From assembly GCA_017562135.1 (NCBI GenBank), contig QEYB01000725.1:129001-193000 (forward strand): a DNA stretch of 64,000 nucleotides. Reading direction: 5' to 3'. Shown one piece after another: positions 23,101-36,219 of the stretch. Below the pieces are notes generated by a model that ran no database searches, had not been told where the DNA came from, and saw nothing but the letters and a program-made list of their open reading frames with translations. The stretch comes from Dipylidium caninum (taxonomy: Eukaryota > Platyhelminthes > Cestoda > Cyclophyllidea > Dipylidiidae). The position numbers were made by a program, and so were the translations under genes. Numbering within the stretch: position 1 is the first letter of the stretch; every line of letters begins with the position of its first letter.

Positions 23101-25488
23101 TGATTATGGTACCAATATGTGGAGATTTTCTATGGACTTGACTCGGGCTAATCTTTGTTACTTTAAATGTTCTAATGAGATGAGAATGGAACGTAAACGA
23201 AGGTTTTTAACAAGCGTACTTTGTGAGATTTTGAACAACTTATACCTCGATGTCAAAGCAACCCTAAACGTCTATTAAAAATAGTTTTTGTTACGCTTTT
23301 CTAAAGCGCATGAGAGGTGCCTTCGCGTCTACATTTATTCTGCCGCTGAGGTACCTTTTCTCGCTACCGTCAAGTGTGGAGTTTTTGGACGTTTAAAGAG
23401 CCTCAGACGCCTGTTTTGTTGTCCGTTCTCTTTTATTTCGAAGTTCCAAGACGTCTAACCCAAGGGATCCCACCCATTACTCCTTGTCACATGTGACCGT
23501 GGCGTCTCCTTGATATACTCACCTTACTATCGTCAGTTCCGCAAACACAGTAATGTGCTTGTCGTTAAATCGCTTTGTGAATACCCTTTAGGATGGATCT
23601 CAGAGGCGACTCACCTGCCTGCCTTTGCCCGAGACATGAGAGCTAAAAAGTGTCTTCGGTATAATGTGCGGTCGTTGTGGGTTTACCCGTTTGCCAACTA
23701 TTTCCATCTTTATTCCTTATGAAAAGGCGATGGTTAAATAAGTGAACAGGACGAGGTTTGTACCACACCTTGTTTTTTTCAATCTTAAGGCTCCCTTTCG
23801 CTCTCCTTGTGTGCCAGTCGTTTTCTTAGGTAATCCACCGGATTCGCAGAAGAAAAGTTAGCTTATTTCGTTTCTATAGGTAATTTGGCATCTCGCCCCT
23901 CTTTAAATGGTCCTGTCCTCTCGATGAGGAACCTGGGTTTCCGAACAGGCTTTATTCCATTTCGTCATGCCACCCTGGGCGCCTATTTAGTGTGCCCAGG
24001 GACCCATGCAGCCTTCTCGCGGATATTTTGATTTAACTAGGCAGAAACATTGCAGTGTATGAATGAATGCTCGGAAGTATGTTTAATTAAAGTGCGTAGA
24101 CGGCTTAGCAGATAGGCAGAGTCGGTGTTCAGTGGAATACGATTAAAGCGTGTGTTAATTATGTGGATAAGGTAGAAGGGCAGTCGTTCATATGAGGTAA
24201 ATTAGAGAACGGGTGAGGCCTGTTGTTCTCATTCAGGCCGAGGGCACGTAGGATTGACAATAGCTTGTTAACCGTTCACATATATGTCCTCCATTTCTCA
24301 CAATCGCGTCCAATAAATTGGCTTTGTTTTACGGAGACATCTAGGATTGGCAGTAATGACAATCATCCCGTCCAATACTTTTGAATTACGCCGTGCCTTC
24401 TTAGCAGTTTAGGCGCTCATTGAGGGGCATGGAACAATTATTCGCTCAGGCTAGTGGTCTGTCGGATTAAAAATTACGCTTCTGCCTCCGACTGCCTCAC
24501 TGGCCTCGTCGGGTTTCTTCCGTATAAAATTATGAAGTGGGGAGGGAGCCGGGGACGGAACTATTTGACGACTTTTAGGCGCTTCCAAGGTGAGGAGCGT
24601 TTGTTTGGCTGTGAAACGGGGTTTGAGGATGAAGTTGACGGTTTCTTGTCTATCCGGCAAGTCGGAGTGGGCATCCGAAAGTAGTGGACTTGGGTTTCTT
24701 CTGGAATGGTTCTCGCTCAAAACTAGGCCATTTGACATTTCCTAAGATTTTGGCATCAGTGAAAAAGAATAAGATGAAACTGCCCATCCTCCTGTTATTT
24801 GTGCTTGAGGTTAATCTACCCGCTTATTCTCACTCTAATGGGTTAAGAGGGCAGTTGTCATTAGCGACCACCAGGCAAGAGTAAACAACAAGTTTACCAG
24901 GACTTTAGTGTCTTGAAAATTGAAACGTGATATTGCGTTAGACTCGCCCTTGGAAGCTCTGCTGTGACTGGGCAGCCATAAACATTCGCGCTTCATTTTG
25001 CTTGACATGATGATGTGATCTCGATTTTTGAAGCTCTTCAGTTCTTATGCCGATATCGGCAAATGGCACGCATTCTACTCATGGGAGTTCGAGAATCCTA
25101 CAAAAACGTCTGTGCACCAGGACACTTTTTAGGTGTCACGGTTTTTTGGTGTTCCCAGGTGGGTATTATTTACTGCTTCGCTTCCTCACCATGGCGTTCT
25201 ATGGCCCGCTTGTAGGCAATCTACAAGATGATCGGTCCTGTCGTGGTGGCGCGCGAAATGCCGGCAGAGGAAGCGACTCCGGAACAGCGAACACGTCGGC
25301 TCTTTGCGGCAATGGATAAGGACGGCGATGACCGCATTTCCTTCGCCGATTTCGTCGAGGGTGTACATGCCGACACTGAGGTACTGGCGCTGTTGAGGAC
25401 GCCAGCCGTACCTTTAGCGACTCTCTCGCCCCCTTCCACTCCCCGTCCTCAACAACCCTTGGAAAATACTCAAGATGGTCACAGGTGA
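20162..25488 (+). CDS. Neuronal calcium sensor protein (neurocalcin/hippocalcin type)
   Basis: A small EF-hand Ca2+ switch that in this family is N-myristoylated and relays Ca2+ signals to membrane targets. Three phase-0 exons, 20162-20269, 20541-20837 and 25216-25488, encode 225 residues. The start MGAKQAKL gives the myristoylation site, and [16 protein letters not shown] matches the NCS signature around the degenerate EF1 (CPxG). EF2 loop is at residues 81-92 ([12 protein letters not shown]), EF3 at 118-129 ([12 protein letters not shown]) and EF4 at 169-180 ([12 protein letters not shown]). EF2 and EF4 have Asp rather than the usual Glu at loop position 12. An insert of about eight residues (NSSNSNGDC) sits between EF1 and EF2. 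The Pro-rich C-terminus after residue 195 makes the protein longer than the usual 190 or so residues. Intron 2 is 4.4 kb with no recognised content. Family membership is firm; the exact subfamily is not. Confidence 0.87.
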
Positions 25489-28400
25489 TTGGCGAAAGGC
25501 CGGTTCACTCCATTTTCCGGTCGAGTCCCCGGTATGTTCTCAGTAACATTACCATAAACAGTTGTCTCCATTAGCAAGCCTTTCAGCAGATAGCAGTTGA
25601 ATAACTCAGTCTCTTAGTTATCAGTTTTCCGATAGTTTATTTATTTCACTAATCTGGCCTATTTTATTGTTGTTTTGGAGTGGTTTTATAGCGCAACAGG
25701 CTTTTAATACGCTAATATTTTATCGTCACCATTATCTTTGTCGCCATTATGAGACTGTTATTACAATACGCCGTTTGTGCATTAAACAGCGAGTGGGAAT
25801 GCTGGCAGTCTATTCGTTCTTAGTGCTGTCAGACATCTTTTCGCTCTTCTGTCAGATAGAAGGCAGCATTCAGTTTAAACTAAATTAGCGTGCCTCGTGT
25901 GTCCTTGCACAATCACTTGTTGCGCACTGTATCGCTGCCTAAGCTCGGCCGATGTCCACCGTCCGGCCCATGGATGCCCCCAGGGGCAGAACTGACTAAA
26001 AGTAGGAATGTACTTGCTACGAAAACAGGCCTTCATTGTACCGTTATCGTTACTACCATATGGTTTGTACTGGGAAGTCATTGGACGAGTTTGTGGATTT
26101 TGTTTTCTCATGTGATCACTCATGCTTTGCCTTTTTTTCGTGCGTTCTGCCTTTCTTCCACTACACTGACCGCGGCATCTCTTTTTCTCGCAGATAAACA
26201 TTCCTCCAGAGGGCATGGTGCAATGTTTATTCCGCTGCTGACAATCCCACTTTACCTTTCCTGATTTTCCACCTCTTATGGTACCAGTCACCATCGACTC
26301 TCTGCGATTTTTTGCGCCTTTTGTTTCCTTTAAACCACCATTCTCAATCAGATTTACGTACTTGGATTCAAGTGTATTTATTTGTGTGTTATATAGAATA
26401 TTCGGCAAACACAAGTTCTCTTCTCTGCGTCACTTTTGGCGATTGGCCAAAGGTAGAGTTGTTGATTTGAAGGGGATATGGCTCTGAGAGTCTTTTATGA
26501 AGGAAAGTTTAGGTTAGTCTAAATGAATGGCAGACGGGACCAAGAATTGTGTAAAGTGATTTCATTTTCATATAGCTCTCTACTCCAGTTACTTGCATTG
26601 ACAGGGTTCAACTGTTGCGCGGGCAGCAATTGCTATGTTGTAGGTCAGGGACGAGATTGTATTCCGAATTTGGGCACCTTTCACCGCCTTCGTGGGCGCA
26701 TTTCCACTCTTTAGGTAGCAAGAACTAGATGTGCGTTTGTCTGGAAACACCGTTTCCGGGCCGTCATTTGACAGGAGGACGACCATAACCGGGGTAGAGC
26801 ACGCTTAGTTATCCAGTCTAAGGAAGCAAACAGCGCCCCGGTACCTTGAGCAGAGAGTGGAGCGTTGAAGTGCGTTAAATGCAAATCTTCAGTAATTTTT
26901 GGCAGGTATAAAAAGATGGCTCGCATATCGTCAGCGACGTGGCGAGCAGACGCGAAGTTGAGAAACTGTGCAGTTTCGAAGCCTCCGCAGTTAAGTTGTT
27001 CGGAGTAAATAAGTTGGCACCGCTGTAGAGAAAGTGTGGAGGTTTGCTAGTAACATTTTAATCAGGTACTGACCGATGGTTATTCCGAGTAAACCAAGAT
27101 TTGACGTTTAGCGCTGCGGCCATTGACAAGAGAATGGAAAGTTGTGAGTCGGAGGAAGGACGGTCCGAATAAGGTTGAACCGGCGTTAAAACATCAGGGA
27201 GTTCGCTTTTTCCTGAGACCAACTTACTCAAAAGGTACGGGGATGAGAGGCTGTCAAAGAAGGCTACTTGTCACTTTCTCTTTTATCCCAGGGTGTTCAG
27301 CGTGCGGCGTTATTTTCCGCTGAGAATTCAGTAAACGCGTGTCACATAAGAACATTTAATGTCTAATCGTAACAGAAATGCACCTCCTCCGTTGGCTGTT
27401 CACTTCACCAATCGCCTTGCGAAATCGCTTTTGACTAACCCACGAAAGCTTACCACCTACGAATGTGGGGACAATTTCAGCCTGAGGGAAATCGTAGCCC
27501 CATTGAACAGTTATTCGTTTTTAGAGGGCATTCGTTTCCCCTCTACGGACTAAGGAGGGCCGCTGGTGAGAAAAGTGCAGCCAGTCAAGGAATCGCGAAC
27601 TCGTTCATTTCTGCTGGGACATCGTGTGCGGACACTTGCGCGACTGCTGAAACCGGACGTCTCATCGCCTGACGGATGCGGCAAAACAAATGTGGCGCAT
27701 TTTTGGAGTGTTGAGGAGAAAACGTAAATCTTGTACAAATAAACAATATAACGCCGTTGGCGGTGGCTTCAGTGTCAGGTTTCCGCTGTAACCATACAGA
27801 AAAACTATTAATCAAATTTTAGGATGAGAATAGCGTGTGTGTGTGTGGGGGTGAGTGGCGGCGGACTTAGTCACCCGTCAACCTGAGTGAATGGGGAGTG
27901 GGGCGACGCTCCTCCTGCCCGCCACGTACCCCGTCCCGTCCAACCACCGACCAGTCACACAGGGCAGCAGGATAATCAGCCTGCGTGCTCTGGCGTCGAG
28001 AGCCAGAGCACGGGCGAAGCAGTGAGCAGGGGAAACCGACCGACTCCGCTGCCGCATTCCCAAATCCTCCAGTCGGAATGAGGGCGACCCCATCCTCGGA
28101 TTCTCCACCTCGACTAAACGCCGTGGGCACCCGTGACCGTTGGCGAGCACCGTTTCTGCGCTGCGGACCCACCCTTAGGGCATCCGGGGACCGAATTGCC
28201 ATCAACTCCCCCTTCACGCTTCCAATACCCGTGTGGTGTGCTCAGGCTGCCTGGAACATGCCCGCCGATAGCGAGGCATCCCAGGGGTGGACAGTTGTTC
28301 CAGAGTCCTGATAGGAGGCCTGTGGTGCACACAGAAAGGTAGTAAAGCTCGCATACTTTAACTACCGCAGGCCTGGACGGCAGTGTGCAGGCCCGACCGT

Positions 28401-28836
28401 ATAAACAATCCCTTCACTGACTTATCTATTAAGTAAACAGTTAGCTAATCACCGCCACGGACGACAGTCCTGTTTGAAGATTTTGCACCAAGCTGGAGCG
28501 GCTAAGAAGTCCGGTCTCGGTGCACCCGTTCGGTGGCCCGCAGATTTCATAAGTGGTGCCGTATCAAAGCACAAGTAGCCTAATGAGGTTGTACTATTTG
28601 CACCCAGGAACGACGGAACTTAGCCTAGTTGCTTGGCCAACGCAACAGGGGAGGAGGGGACGTTTCAACGATGCGGGTCCATCGACCAGGTCCTGATTCC
28701 ACCAAAAAGTTAAAGTCAAAACCCGAATCGGTCATTACAAACAATTCATCATTGGATTGCGGTTTTCAACAGGCGAAGTGGCACCAGAGCGAGGGGGTAC
28801 AAAAAGGGATATGAAACGGTAGAGAAGTCCATCGTT
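25489..28836. other. Intergenic region between calcium sensor and SRRM1 genes
   Basis: The two genes converge here, so both 3' UTRs lie within. An open frame of 179 codons on the minus strand (26414-25875) overlaps one of 124 codons on the plus strand. Neither shows a motif. The part at about 27860-28320 is GC-rich compared with its surroundings and open on both strands, but not recognised. A perfect GT run lies at 27835-27846. Confidence 0.4.
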
Positions 28837-31800
28837 TCAAGCCGAGTCCGACTGATTTGAGGCTTCAGCAACAGCATTTTTACGCTTCAACGATTCCAAC
28901 GCTTTGCGTCGTAGCCGATCCTCTTCGCTTTGACGGCTGCTTCCACGGTAGCCATGCGTTTCATTATCTTCTTGCCCTTCCCCTGCCCCAAGAGCGTCAG
29001 TATCGTCAGTATATCTCCGACGTTTGGCACTGCTCCGAGTGGTCTCACTGACTTCAGCATCGTTCTGGAGTAAATGGAGCGCAAAACAGTCAGTATCAAA
29101 CGCGAAAAACCATCTTAAGGTGTCTCAGTGGGCGATCCGAGACAGAAGCCATTACGTTACACAGCAGCCAAATCTGCCAACGGTAGAATAAAACACTTGC
29201 ATGTCCTTAGCCTGTGTCTCGAGACTCGACCAAAATATGGTTCAGAAGTAAGAAATGACAAATATGAAAGGTCCGTGGTCGAGGTGGAGGCTGTCTGAGT
29301 AACATAGTTAGGCACCGGCACCCTGACACCTTTTGCAGGTGTCATTCATTTAATCGCGTTCCTGAGGCTCAAACAGTTTATTTGGAAACGAAATGTGTCC
29401 GAAGTCCACATCTAACCAGCTCGTTCCAAGACCAACCCACCTGTCGTCTTCGTCCGCGCTCTTTACCCCCCTCAACAACAGCGTCGTCGTGAGAAGTGCG
29501 TTTTAAAAGACTCTTCTTCGCCTTTTCACGTCTCTCTCCAGTGTTGGAACTCGTAGACGACGAAGAAGAAACAGAGGAGGATTCAGTGGAGGAGTCACAA
29601 TTGGAAGACGAGGAAGTGGAGTCTTCTACTTGCCCTTTTTCCTTCCATTCCACACCTGGACTCTCCACTGGCGGCGGAAGCTCTGGACCCTCGGGCGACA
29701 GCATCGGCTGGGGTTTCTTCTTATCCTTTTTCAAATTATCCCTAACTTGCATCTTTCGCCTTTTCTTCATCGACTTTTCTTTTGCTTTTTGCTTATGTAT
29801 CTTCCCTTTCTTCTTTTTCATGGCCTTCTCCTTCTGAAGTAGACAAGGGACAATCCTTGTTAGTGAGTTCGGACTGGGCCTAAGTCTTACAGGAACCAGG
29901 AATGACCGGAAAAAATTGACTCAACTATTGACTAGAGGCTCAGAGGTGAGTAGAAAATTGACTCAACTATTGACTAGAGGCTCAGAGGTGAGTAGAAAAA
30001 TTAGACCGACGTGGCTTGATAGCTGAGTTGGTTGAAGGGAGCTCCAAAGAACAACTCCACATCTCCACCTTCGCCATGTTAAAGCTTGGCATAAGTGTAT
30101 TTACTAAATACGAGTCTTTTTTTAGGTTCTAACAACACTAAAGCACCACATTAAGCAGCAAAGTTTAAGGGCAAATTAGAGCAGAAAAAGCGAAAAAAAG
30201 ACGAGAACTATACATGTGGCGAAAAAAGAAGTTAATATACTGATATCTTTTGGCAGCCAGCGGTGTAACTACGTTGAGATAACACGATAGCGGAGGAGAC
30301 AAATAATGCCTTCGACGTCGCTCAGTAGAGTAAACCCGTTTCGGCTGCAAACACGTCATATTTATTGGTCTGCCATTATGATAGGCTATACACCTGTTTA
30401 AACAACCAAACAAGAGGAAAAAAATAAAAAAGCACCTTTGCGTTAAATTTCCGGTTTTTCAAATTTCTATCTTTGCTACGCGCATCTGAATCTTCCGTCG
30501 ACGAACTGCTGTCATCGCTGTCACTGTCACTGCTAGTACTATCAGAGTAAGAAGAGCTGGAATCGGACGAGTCATCGTCATCATCATTGGAACTCGAGTC
30601 CGACGAGGAAGTCGAAGATGTTGATGATGAAGAGGAAGAGCTCCGTCTCTTTTGTGCCTTCTTTTTCACCTTAATCTTTTCTTCGGCTTTAGACTTAACG
30701 AGGTTCGTTGGAAGCTCCGGCCCTTCTGGAGACACGACAGGAACATCTGAAAATCGGATAAACACTAACTACATGGTGCCAAAAGAAGAAGGTAGTCAGA
30801 CCAGGAGCAAGAGTCCACCTTCTTCCCGTTCCCTTTTCTCCTTTTTTCCACATTTTTCGACTGGTGGAGGAATGGGTCCCTCAGGACTACGACGTCTGGA
30901 CGAGGAGAGAATGTGCCTCCTGTGTTCTGTCTCTTCCTTCTCATCTTCACGCCACCGTTGCCGCGATCTGCTACGGTCTTCCTCCTCATAATTATCGTCT
31001 CGTCGTCGTTCCTCTATGTAACTTTCGTTTTCTGCAGTCGGACGACTACGTCTTAAAAAATAATGACTTACAATCGGGCCGCATTTGCAAAGAAAGGAAG
31101 AAATCCACCAAACAGGCACTCACCTATTGCCGGAGTCACCCTGTCGCCAAGAGGACGTCTCCTTATAGCTGCGTCTAAGGACGAAATAGAAAGTAGTGTT
31201 AGGAGAAAGGCATTCTTTTTAATTGGACAAACATATGGTACACGGCCCCCCGCATCCCGGCCGCCCATATCAAAGCAACGCATATCGATAGGACATTTTA
31301 CTCAAAAGGTATAGTTGCAAATTAAACTCGGCGGTGAAAACCAGCGTCCATAGTTTCAAAGCAAAAATCTTCGAACACTCCTAACTTAAAGCATTGACGA
31401 ATTCTACAAATTAGTAGTGCCCAAGGGTATTGCTAGCAGACATTCGTACTTTAGGAAAGTGATCACGCAGTGGTGACATCTTAATTGTAAAGTTGTTACA
31501 GAAATAACAAGTGAATTGAACGAAAGGCCCGGTACATAAATACCTAAAACTATAAAGTGAGGTCTCATGACGTCTTCAAAGACCATGAGGAAAGCATATT
31601 ACAGCAGCATAAAAATCTCGAATTATTCTATTAAGGGACTTGTGAGAGGGTGGCTAAAAAGGTTTGAAGAGATGACTTACACCTCCTCACGATATAGTTC
31701 TTCCCTGCGACGAGGTCTTTCTTCGCGAGAAAGTGATCGCCCATCGGTGTGATGGAATCTACAATACAGAAAATAAGAATAGCAAATTAAGCCATATTTA

Positions 31801-34800
31801 AATCATCCTAAAGCCCCGAAATTTAGTAAAAAGTGATTCCTGTCATAAGCATTTTACAAAGCAGCAAACACTAGAGACATTCTCAAATTACCCAGAAAAT
31901 TCATAAAGGTGGCCAAGTAACTGATTTCCTCCAAGTCACTCAAAAATCACATAAACATTAACCCTTACTAGCGTCATTTGAAGGGAAAAATGCACTAGTA
32001 GTAGCACATTTAAAAACAAAACTAGAACGCATTATTTGCCACATGAAAAGGCATTAAATAGAAATTGCATTTTGAGTAAAAAGAACAGCTTCTAAAAACA
32101 TTCCCCACCTTCCAATGTTATCCTCGGCCTCGATATCATGTCTGCTACCGTTGGGCCTAGCCTCCACCACAGGTGATTGTTGACGTCGAGCTGGTGGTGG
32201 AGATGGTGTGACCACACGAGGCACGCAAATTGGGCCATCAGCACTTTGAACACCCCTTTCTTTAGCCTCACCCCTTGATCTCCTTCCCTCTCTTGACTGG
32301 AGGCTAAATATGATGAAAATGACTCAGAGAACTTTGTAATGGTCCTACTGAAATGAAATGGTAGCCCTTCTTGTAAATGCACAAACCGGTATCTTTGACG
32401 ATCATGTGAAAGTCGTATATCTGCCTCTGCATCCACCTCGTCATATCGGCGATCTCGAGGACTGTGTCCACGACGACGGTAATGGTGGTGGCGGCGGTGG
32501 TAATCCTGCCGACGTCCGGAGGGTGATCTTGAGCGGCTACAGCGGTGATGCCGTCTCTGTGTTGTGGTCAGGATAAGACGGTAAGGCCACAAGTAACTTT
32601 AGAATCAAAAGCAACAAAACACTAACTCTTCGATCCCAATCACTGTGCTCCGCTGCTTCAGCCTCCGTTTCTTCCTCATCCCTGCGCCTGCGTCGGCTGC
32701 GACTTCTTCCGCGTTCGGAATCAGGAGAAGAAGCTGATTGAAGAGAACAAAAAAATTCAAGAGTGTTGTTTTTACATTTTACGTGATATTCTATTGGCAA
32801 CGTGAGTTCCGCCAGTGCCTACAATACATTCTATCATATTGGGCATACGACATTGAATCAGCGACTCAATCCCCTTTATTTGATGTCTCACCAGAGAGAA
32901 GAGAGAGGCTTCCGCTAATAAATTAACCCTAGGGTAATCACTTCAACCTTGTGTTTACGTCAAAAGTAGTGGGTTAGAAATATGAGGACATCGGCTAAGG
33001 CTCCTATGTAGACCTCAATTAGGTTATTTCCGTGAATCACTAAGCGGATGGGCAGATATGAGGGTGCGGGAGAGGTTCCGCTGAAGAGGAAGTCGACTCC
33101 ACGAATTGATGAGAATTCTAAAGTATTTACTGATCTCGTGAACCCCGGCCGTCTATACACTAATAAAAATGAAGCTTCTACGTTCCCACCCCAAAACGGG
33201 GCAAATCTCTACCATTCAACAGAAGTCAGATTTCGTAAAACCAACACGACAGCACCTCATTGGCAGTCTCCTGTATGATAGTTTTGCCGTATTTCAGCTT
33301 CCACGCCACTAGACTTGATATACAAGGTGCCATTGAATATGACTCTACTGTATATTTGGTTAATATCTTCAAGACATCGCTAAGGTTCATCATTTCAAAA
33401 ATGAGCGTATATTATGGTATTCTACTATAAATGGATCCTGACAGATTAATGTAAATAATATCGTTTCCATACTCATAAATTTGACAAATGTAGGATTATG
33501 GGAAACAAATGAAATTGGTTTAATCCCGAACAAGTTGCATAAGTGTGGAAGATTACTCACAATATCGTCGGGAGTGCCTGATACGGGAATCAGACTCTTT
33601 TCTCTCGTTTTGTGATGGTGGCGACCGATGACGTTGACTGACACCACTGGGTGGGGTAGTATTAGGAGGAGAGGGGCCATCTCCGTGCTCTTTCGGTCGA
33701 TTGATTATTCCCCCACTCCCACTTCCTGTTTCAAGTTGTCGCGTGGCCTGCTCTGACCGAAATTTCTCTTCCTGGGTCTACATTACAAATACGCGACCGC
33801 TTGAATGCAATGCTCCTAATTTCCAAATCATTTCAATATGTTCCCCTTAGTTAAAAAATTTTCTCATAATAACTTAGAGCTACCTTATCGACAAAGAGAA
33901 CTATTTATTGATAAACACGGACTATAATAGTTTCGATGTTTAACATAAGCAAATTGTACGAAAATAAATCAAACGAGCTCCAGTATATCACAATCTCTTT
34001 TCATCTCAAACATCCGATATAACGCGAATAACCGATTAAAAAAGAAAACATTAGTTCTGAAAACCAAGCATTTAATCAGATCTTGAGAAAATAGATGCAG
34101 TCAAATTCTACCTAAATGGAAGAAGAGCTCATCATAAAAGTATACAACGAAAATTGGCATTAAAACAAAGGTGTGACCCGCCCTCTTGAAACACCTGTAG
34201 TATCCTTTTTTACCATACATTAACTAATTGTTATTCCTTGCATTAGAGTTAAATCGCATGTCAATAAACTGCTAAAACTTGTTACGTGGATCATCTGCTA
34301 AAAACACACCAAACTAGACATAAGTTTACCAAATCACACAATCGCAAATCATGTTTAAAGTTGCTGATACTAATCACTCCGTGACAATTTGTTGAGAACA
34401 GTAGCTACCATAATCCACACAACATGCATGAAATGCGTTGGTGCAAATTCATTAAATTAAATTATTTCTCATTGCCTTTTTGAAGTAACTACTTATGAGG
34501 AATTATGGGACATAATTGGAACAGACATAACTATTCAATTACGCATCAGAGAAAATAAAACGCACAATGAGAGTAGTGTTATTAGATAATACATGTTTGT
34601 ATCTTCATCGAAGGATGCCATTAAAATGCACACTTCGGAACAGACAGTTATAAAGCAATATAAGTCACCCAGTATAAGAGACGGATGCCATACGGATTCT
34701 CAGTTAGCGGTATTCCTACATCAAAGCAACACGAGCCCTTATTTATGAGGCCATTGAAAAGGCGTATATCAAAATGAATTAATAAAGGACGGAAAAAGAT

Positions 34801-36219
34801 CAGTTAGTTTTCAATGAATTCAATCAAAAAATATTGTTAGTCAATTAACCTCCGGAAAAAAGTTTTGGACCTAAAGCTAATTCCCAGTTATTGTAAGGTG
34901 GGCAATACTCTAACATTGTTCATATTTCATCGTTGAAAAGCCTTAGAATATCAATTCTGAAATGGGGTCAAAGCACCGATACCTACAACATATGTATATG
35001 TATAAAGATTAGGTCATTAATGCGTCGCTGTTACGAAGTTAAATAGAAATTAAATCAATCCCATAAAAGTCCAAATAGAAATCAAATGAAGCTTTATAAC
35101 CAGCCAAAGGTTAAAACCAATGTCGAACCATTCGTGTAAAGAAAATAGAGATATCTTCAGTTAGATCAAGATGGACATTCAGAAATTTAACATGGTAAGA
35201 TTTCATGGAAAAGTATGAACCGCGTTCATTATTAGTCGGATTGGAGATAAACAAAATATTTTATAGCAGACTTGCAACACTAAAAAAATTCATAGGGCAC
35301 AATGGTTGAAAACTGAGCGGAACACATCTTAAATTTCTTACTTTACTGCTGAGAATTTCGGCTTTCTTAGCTTCCAAGAAGATGGCAGGGACACCACCAG
35401 CCGTGTTCATGGCGGAAAGAAGGAGATCCCAGAGTTCTGTGACGAAGACGCGAGCACTCTTACTACCCAAAAAGGCGGTGAGGGTGATTTGAATGTCTTT
35501 AGGGTCGGGGAACTAGAGGAAACGGAGAGGAAGGGAAAGAAAAACCGATGAGGCCAAAGACGAAGAAAGATGAGATAGATAGGGTCTCCCATTAAAGTAG
35601 GGCAACGAGGCTAATATCATGAGGAGACCACGGTAAAAATAGTACCGGTAGATGCAGTGGCAGCGTTCAAACTGCGAGCCATCGCTCCAACACACTTAAG
35701 TTGATAGTAGCCCCTGGCAACACCTAAAAGCCAATCAAAACTTATAAAAGAAAAGTGCTAGTACGACAAGAGACGTTATACATATATTTCACGCAAACCA
35801 ACCTGGGATCTCTAAACCTCCGCACAATTATCATATTCTAAGAAACCGATTTTTAGTGAAAAATGGAGAATTATTTGAAATATTGGAGACTAGGGGAAGA
35901 ATCATACCTGTTCTGATAGCATATTTACGACGAAATCGCAGATGATATCGTCCTCATAGGAGAGGAGTTCTGTGATGCGCTTCACGATCCATGGTTTAAT
36001 GGACTCGACGTTAACCCTTTGTGTATCGACCTAACGGCGTGTTTTATAAGAACGTCTGAAACGAACCTTTTCGTTTAAATTGTCCCCAAATTTCATGCTT
36101 TTCAAAAGCTTCTTCTTCTTGTCGGCGAATCTGGAGTCTTGATCTGTGTTGGTACCCTTGTAAAAAAAAAGGTCGGGGATAAAGAGACGAATTACTTTGA
36201 AAAAGCCAGCATCCGTCAT
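28837..36219 (-). CDS. SRRM1: SRRM1 (SRm160) splicing coactivator, PWI and RS-rich
   Basis: A nuclear splicing coactivator that binds RNA through its PWI domain and bridges splicing factors and the exon junction complex. Fourteen exons in consistent phase encode 796 residues: 36219-36196, 36156-36067, 36030-35908, 35512-35342, 33777-33561, 32733-32627, 32556-32387, 32303-32109, 31758-31681, 31174-31124, 31051-30819, 30746-30436, 29833-29441, 29064-28837. MTDAGFFKGTNTDQDSRF and the following exons reproduce the SRRM1 N-terminus and PWI core (SIKPWIVKRITELL, then FVTELWDLLLSA). Residues about 137-410 are Arg/Ser/His-rich. A Ser/Asp run and a Lys-rich segment follow. The C-terminus EEDRLRRKALESLKRKN matches the conserved SRRM1 end. 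The motif SPEGP occurs three times, in exons 11, 12 and 13. Intron 2 is only 36 bases, and intron 4 (35341-33778) is 1.56 kb. The start is supported by family alignment. Confidence 0.92.
29912..29995 (+). repeat. Perfect 42-bp tandem duplication
   Basis: Two exact adjoining copies, 29912-29953 and 29954-29995, beginning aaaattgactcaactattga, inside intron 12 of SRRM1. Each ends with gaggtgagtag. Confidence 0.95.

Noticed and set aside
25875..26414. 179-codon minus-strand frame downstream of the calcium sensor gene
   Set aside because: It overlaps a plus-strand open frame, has no recognisable motif, and probably lies in 3' UTR.
27867..28311. GC-rich region with overlapping open frames, considered as a retrotransposon fragment
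   Set aside because: No reverse transcriptase, integrase or gag-type motif could be read in any frame.
30008..30078. tRNA-like A box (tagctgagttggttgaag) in SRRM1 intron 12
   Set aside because: No B box with a GTTCRANTC core and no cloverleaf can be formed; at most a decayed tRNA-derived fragment.
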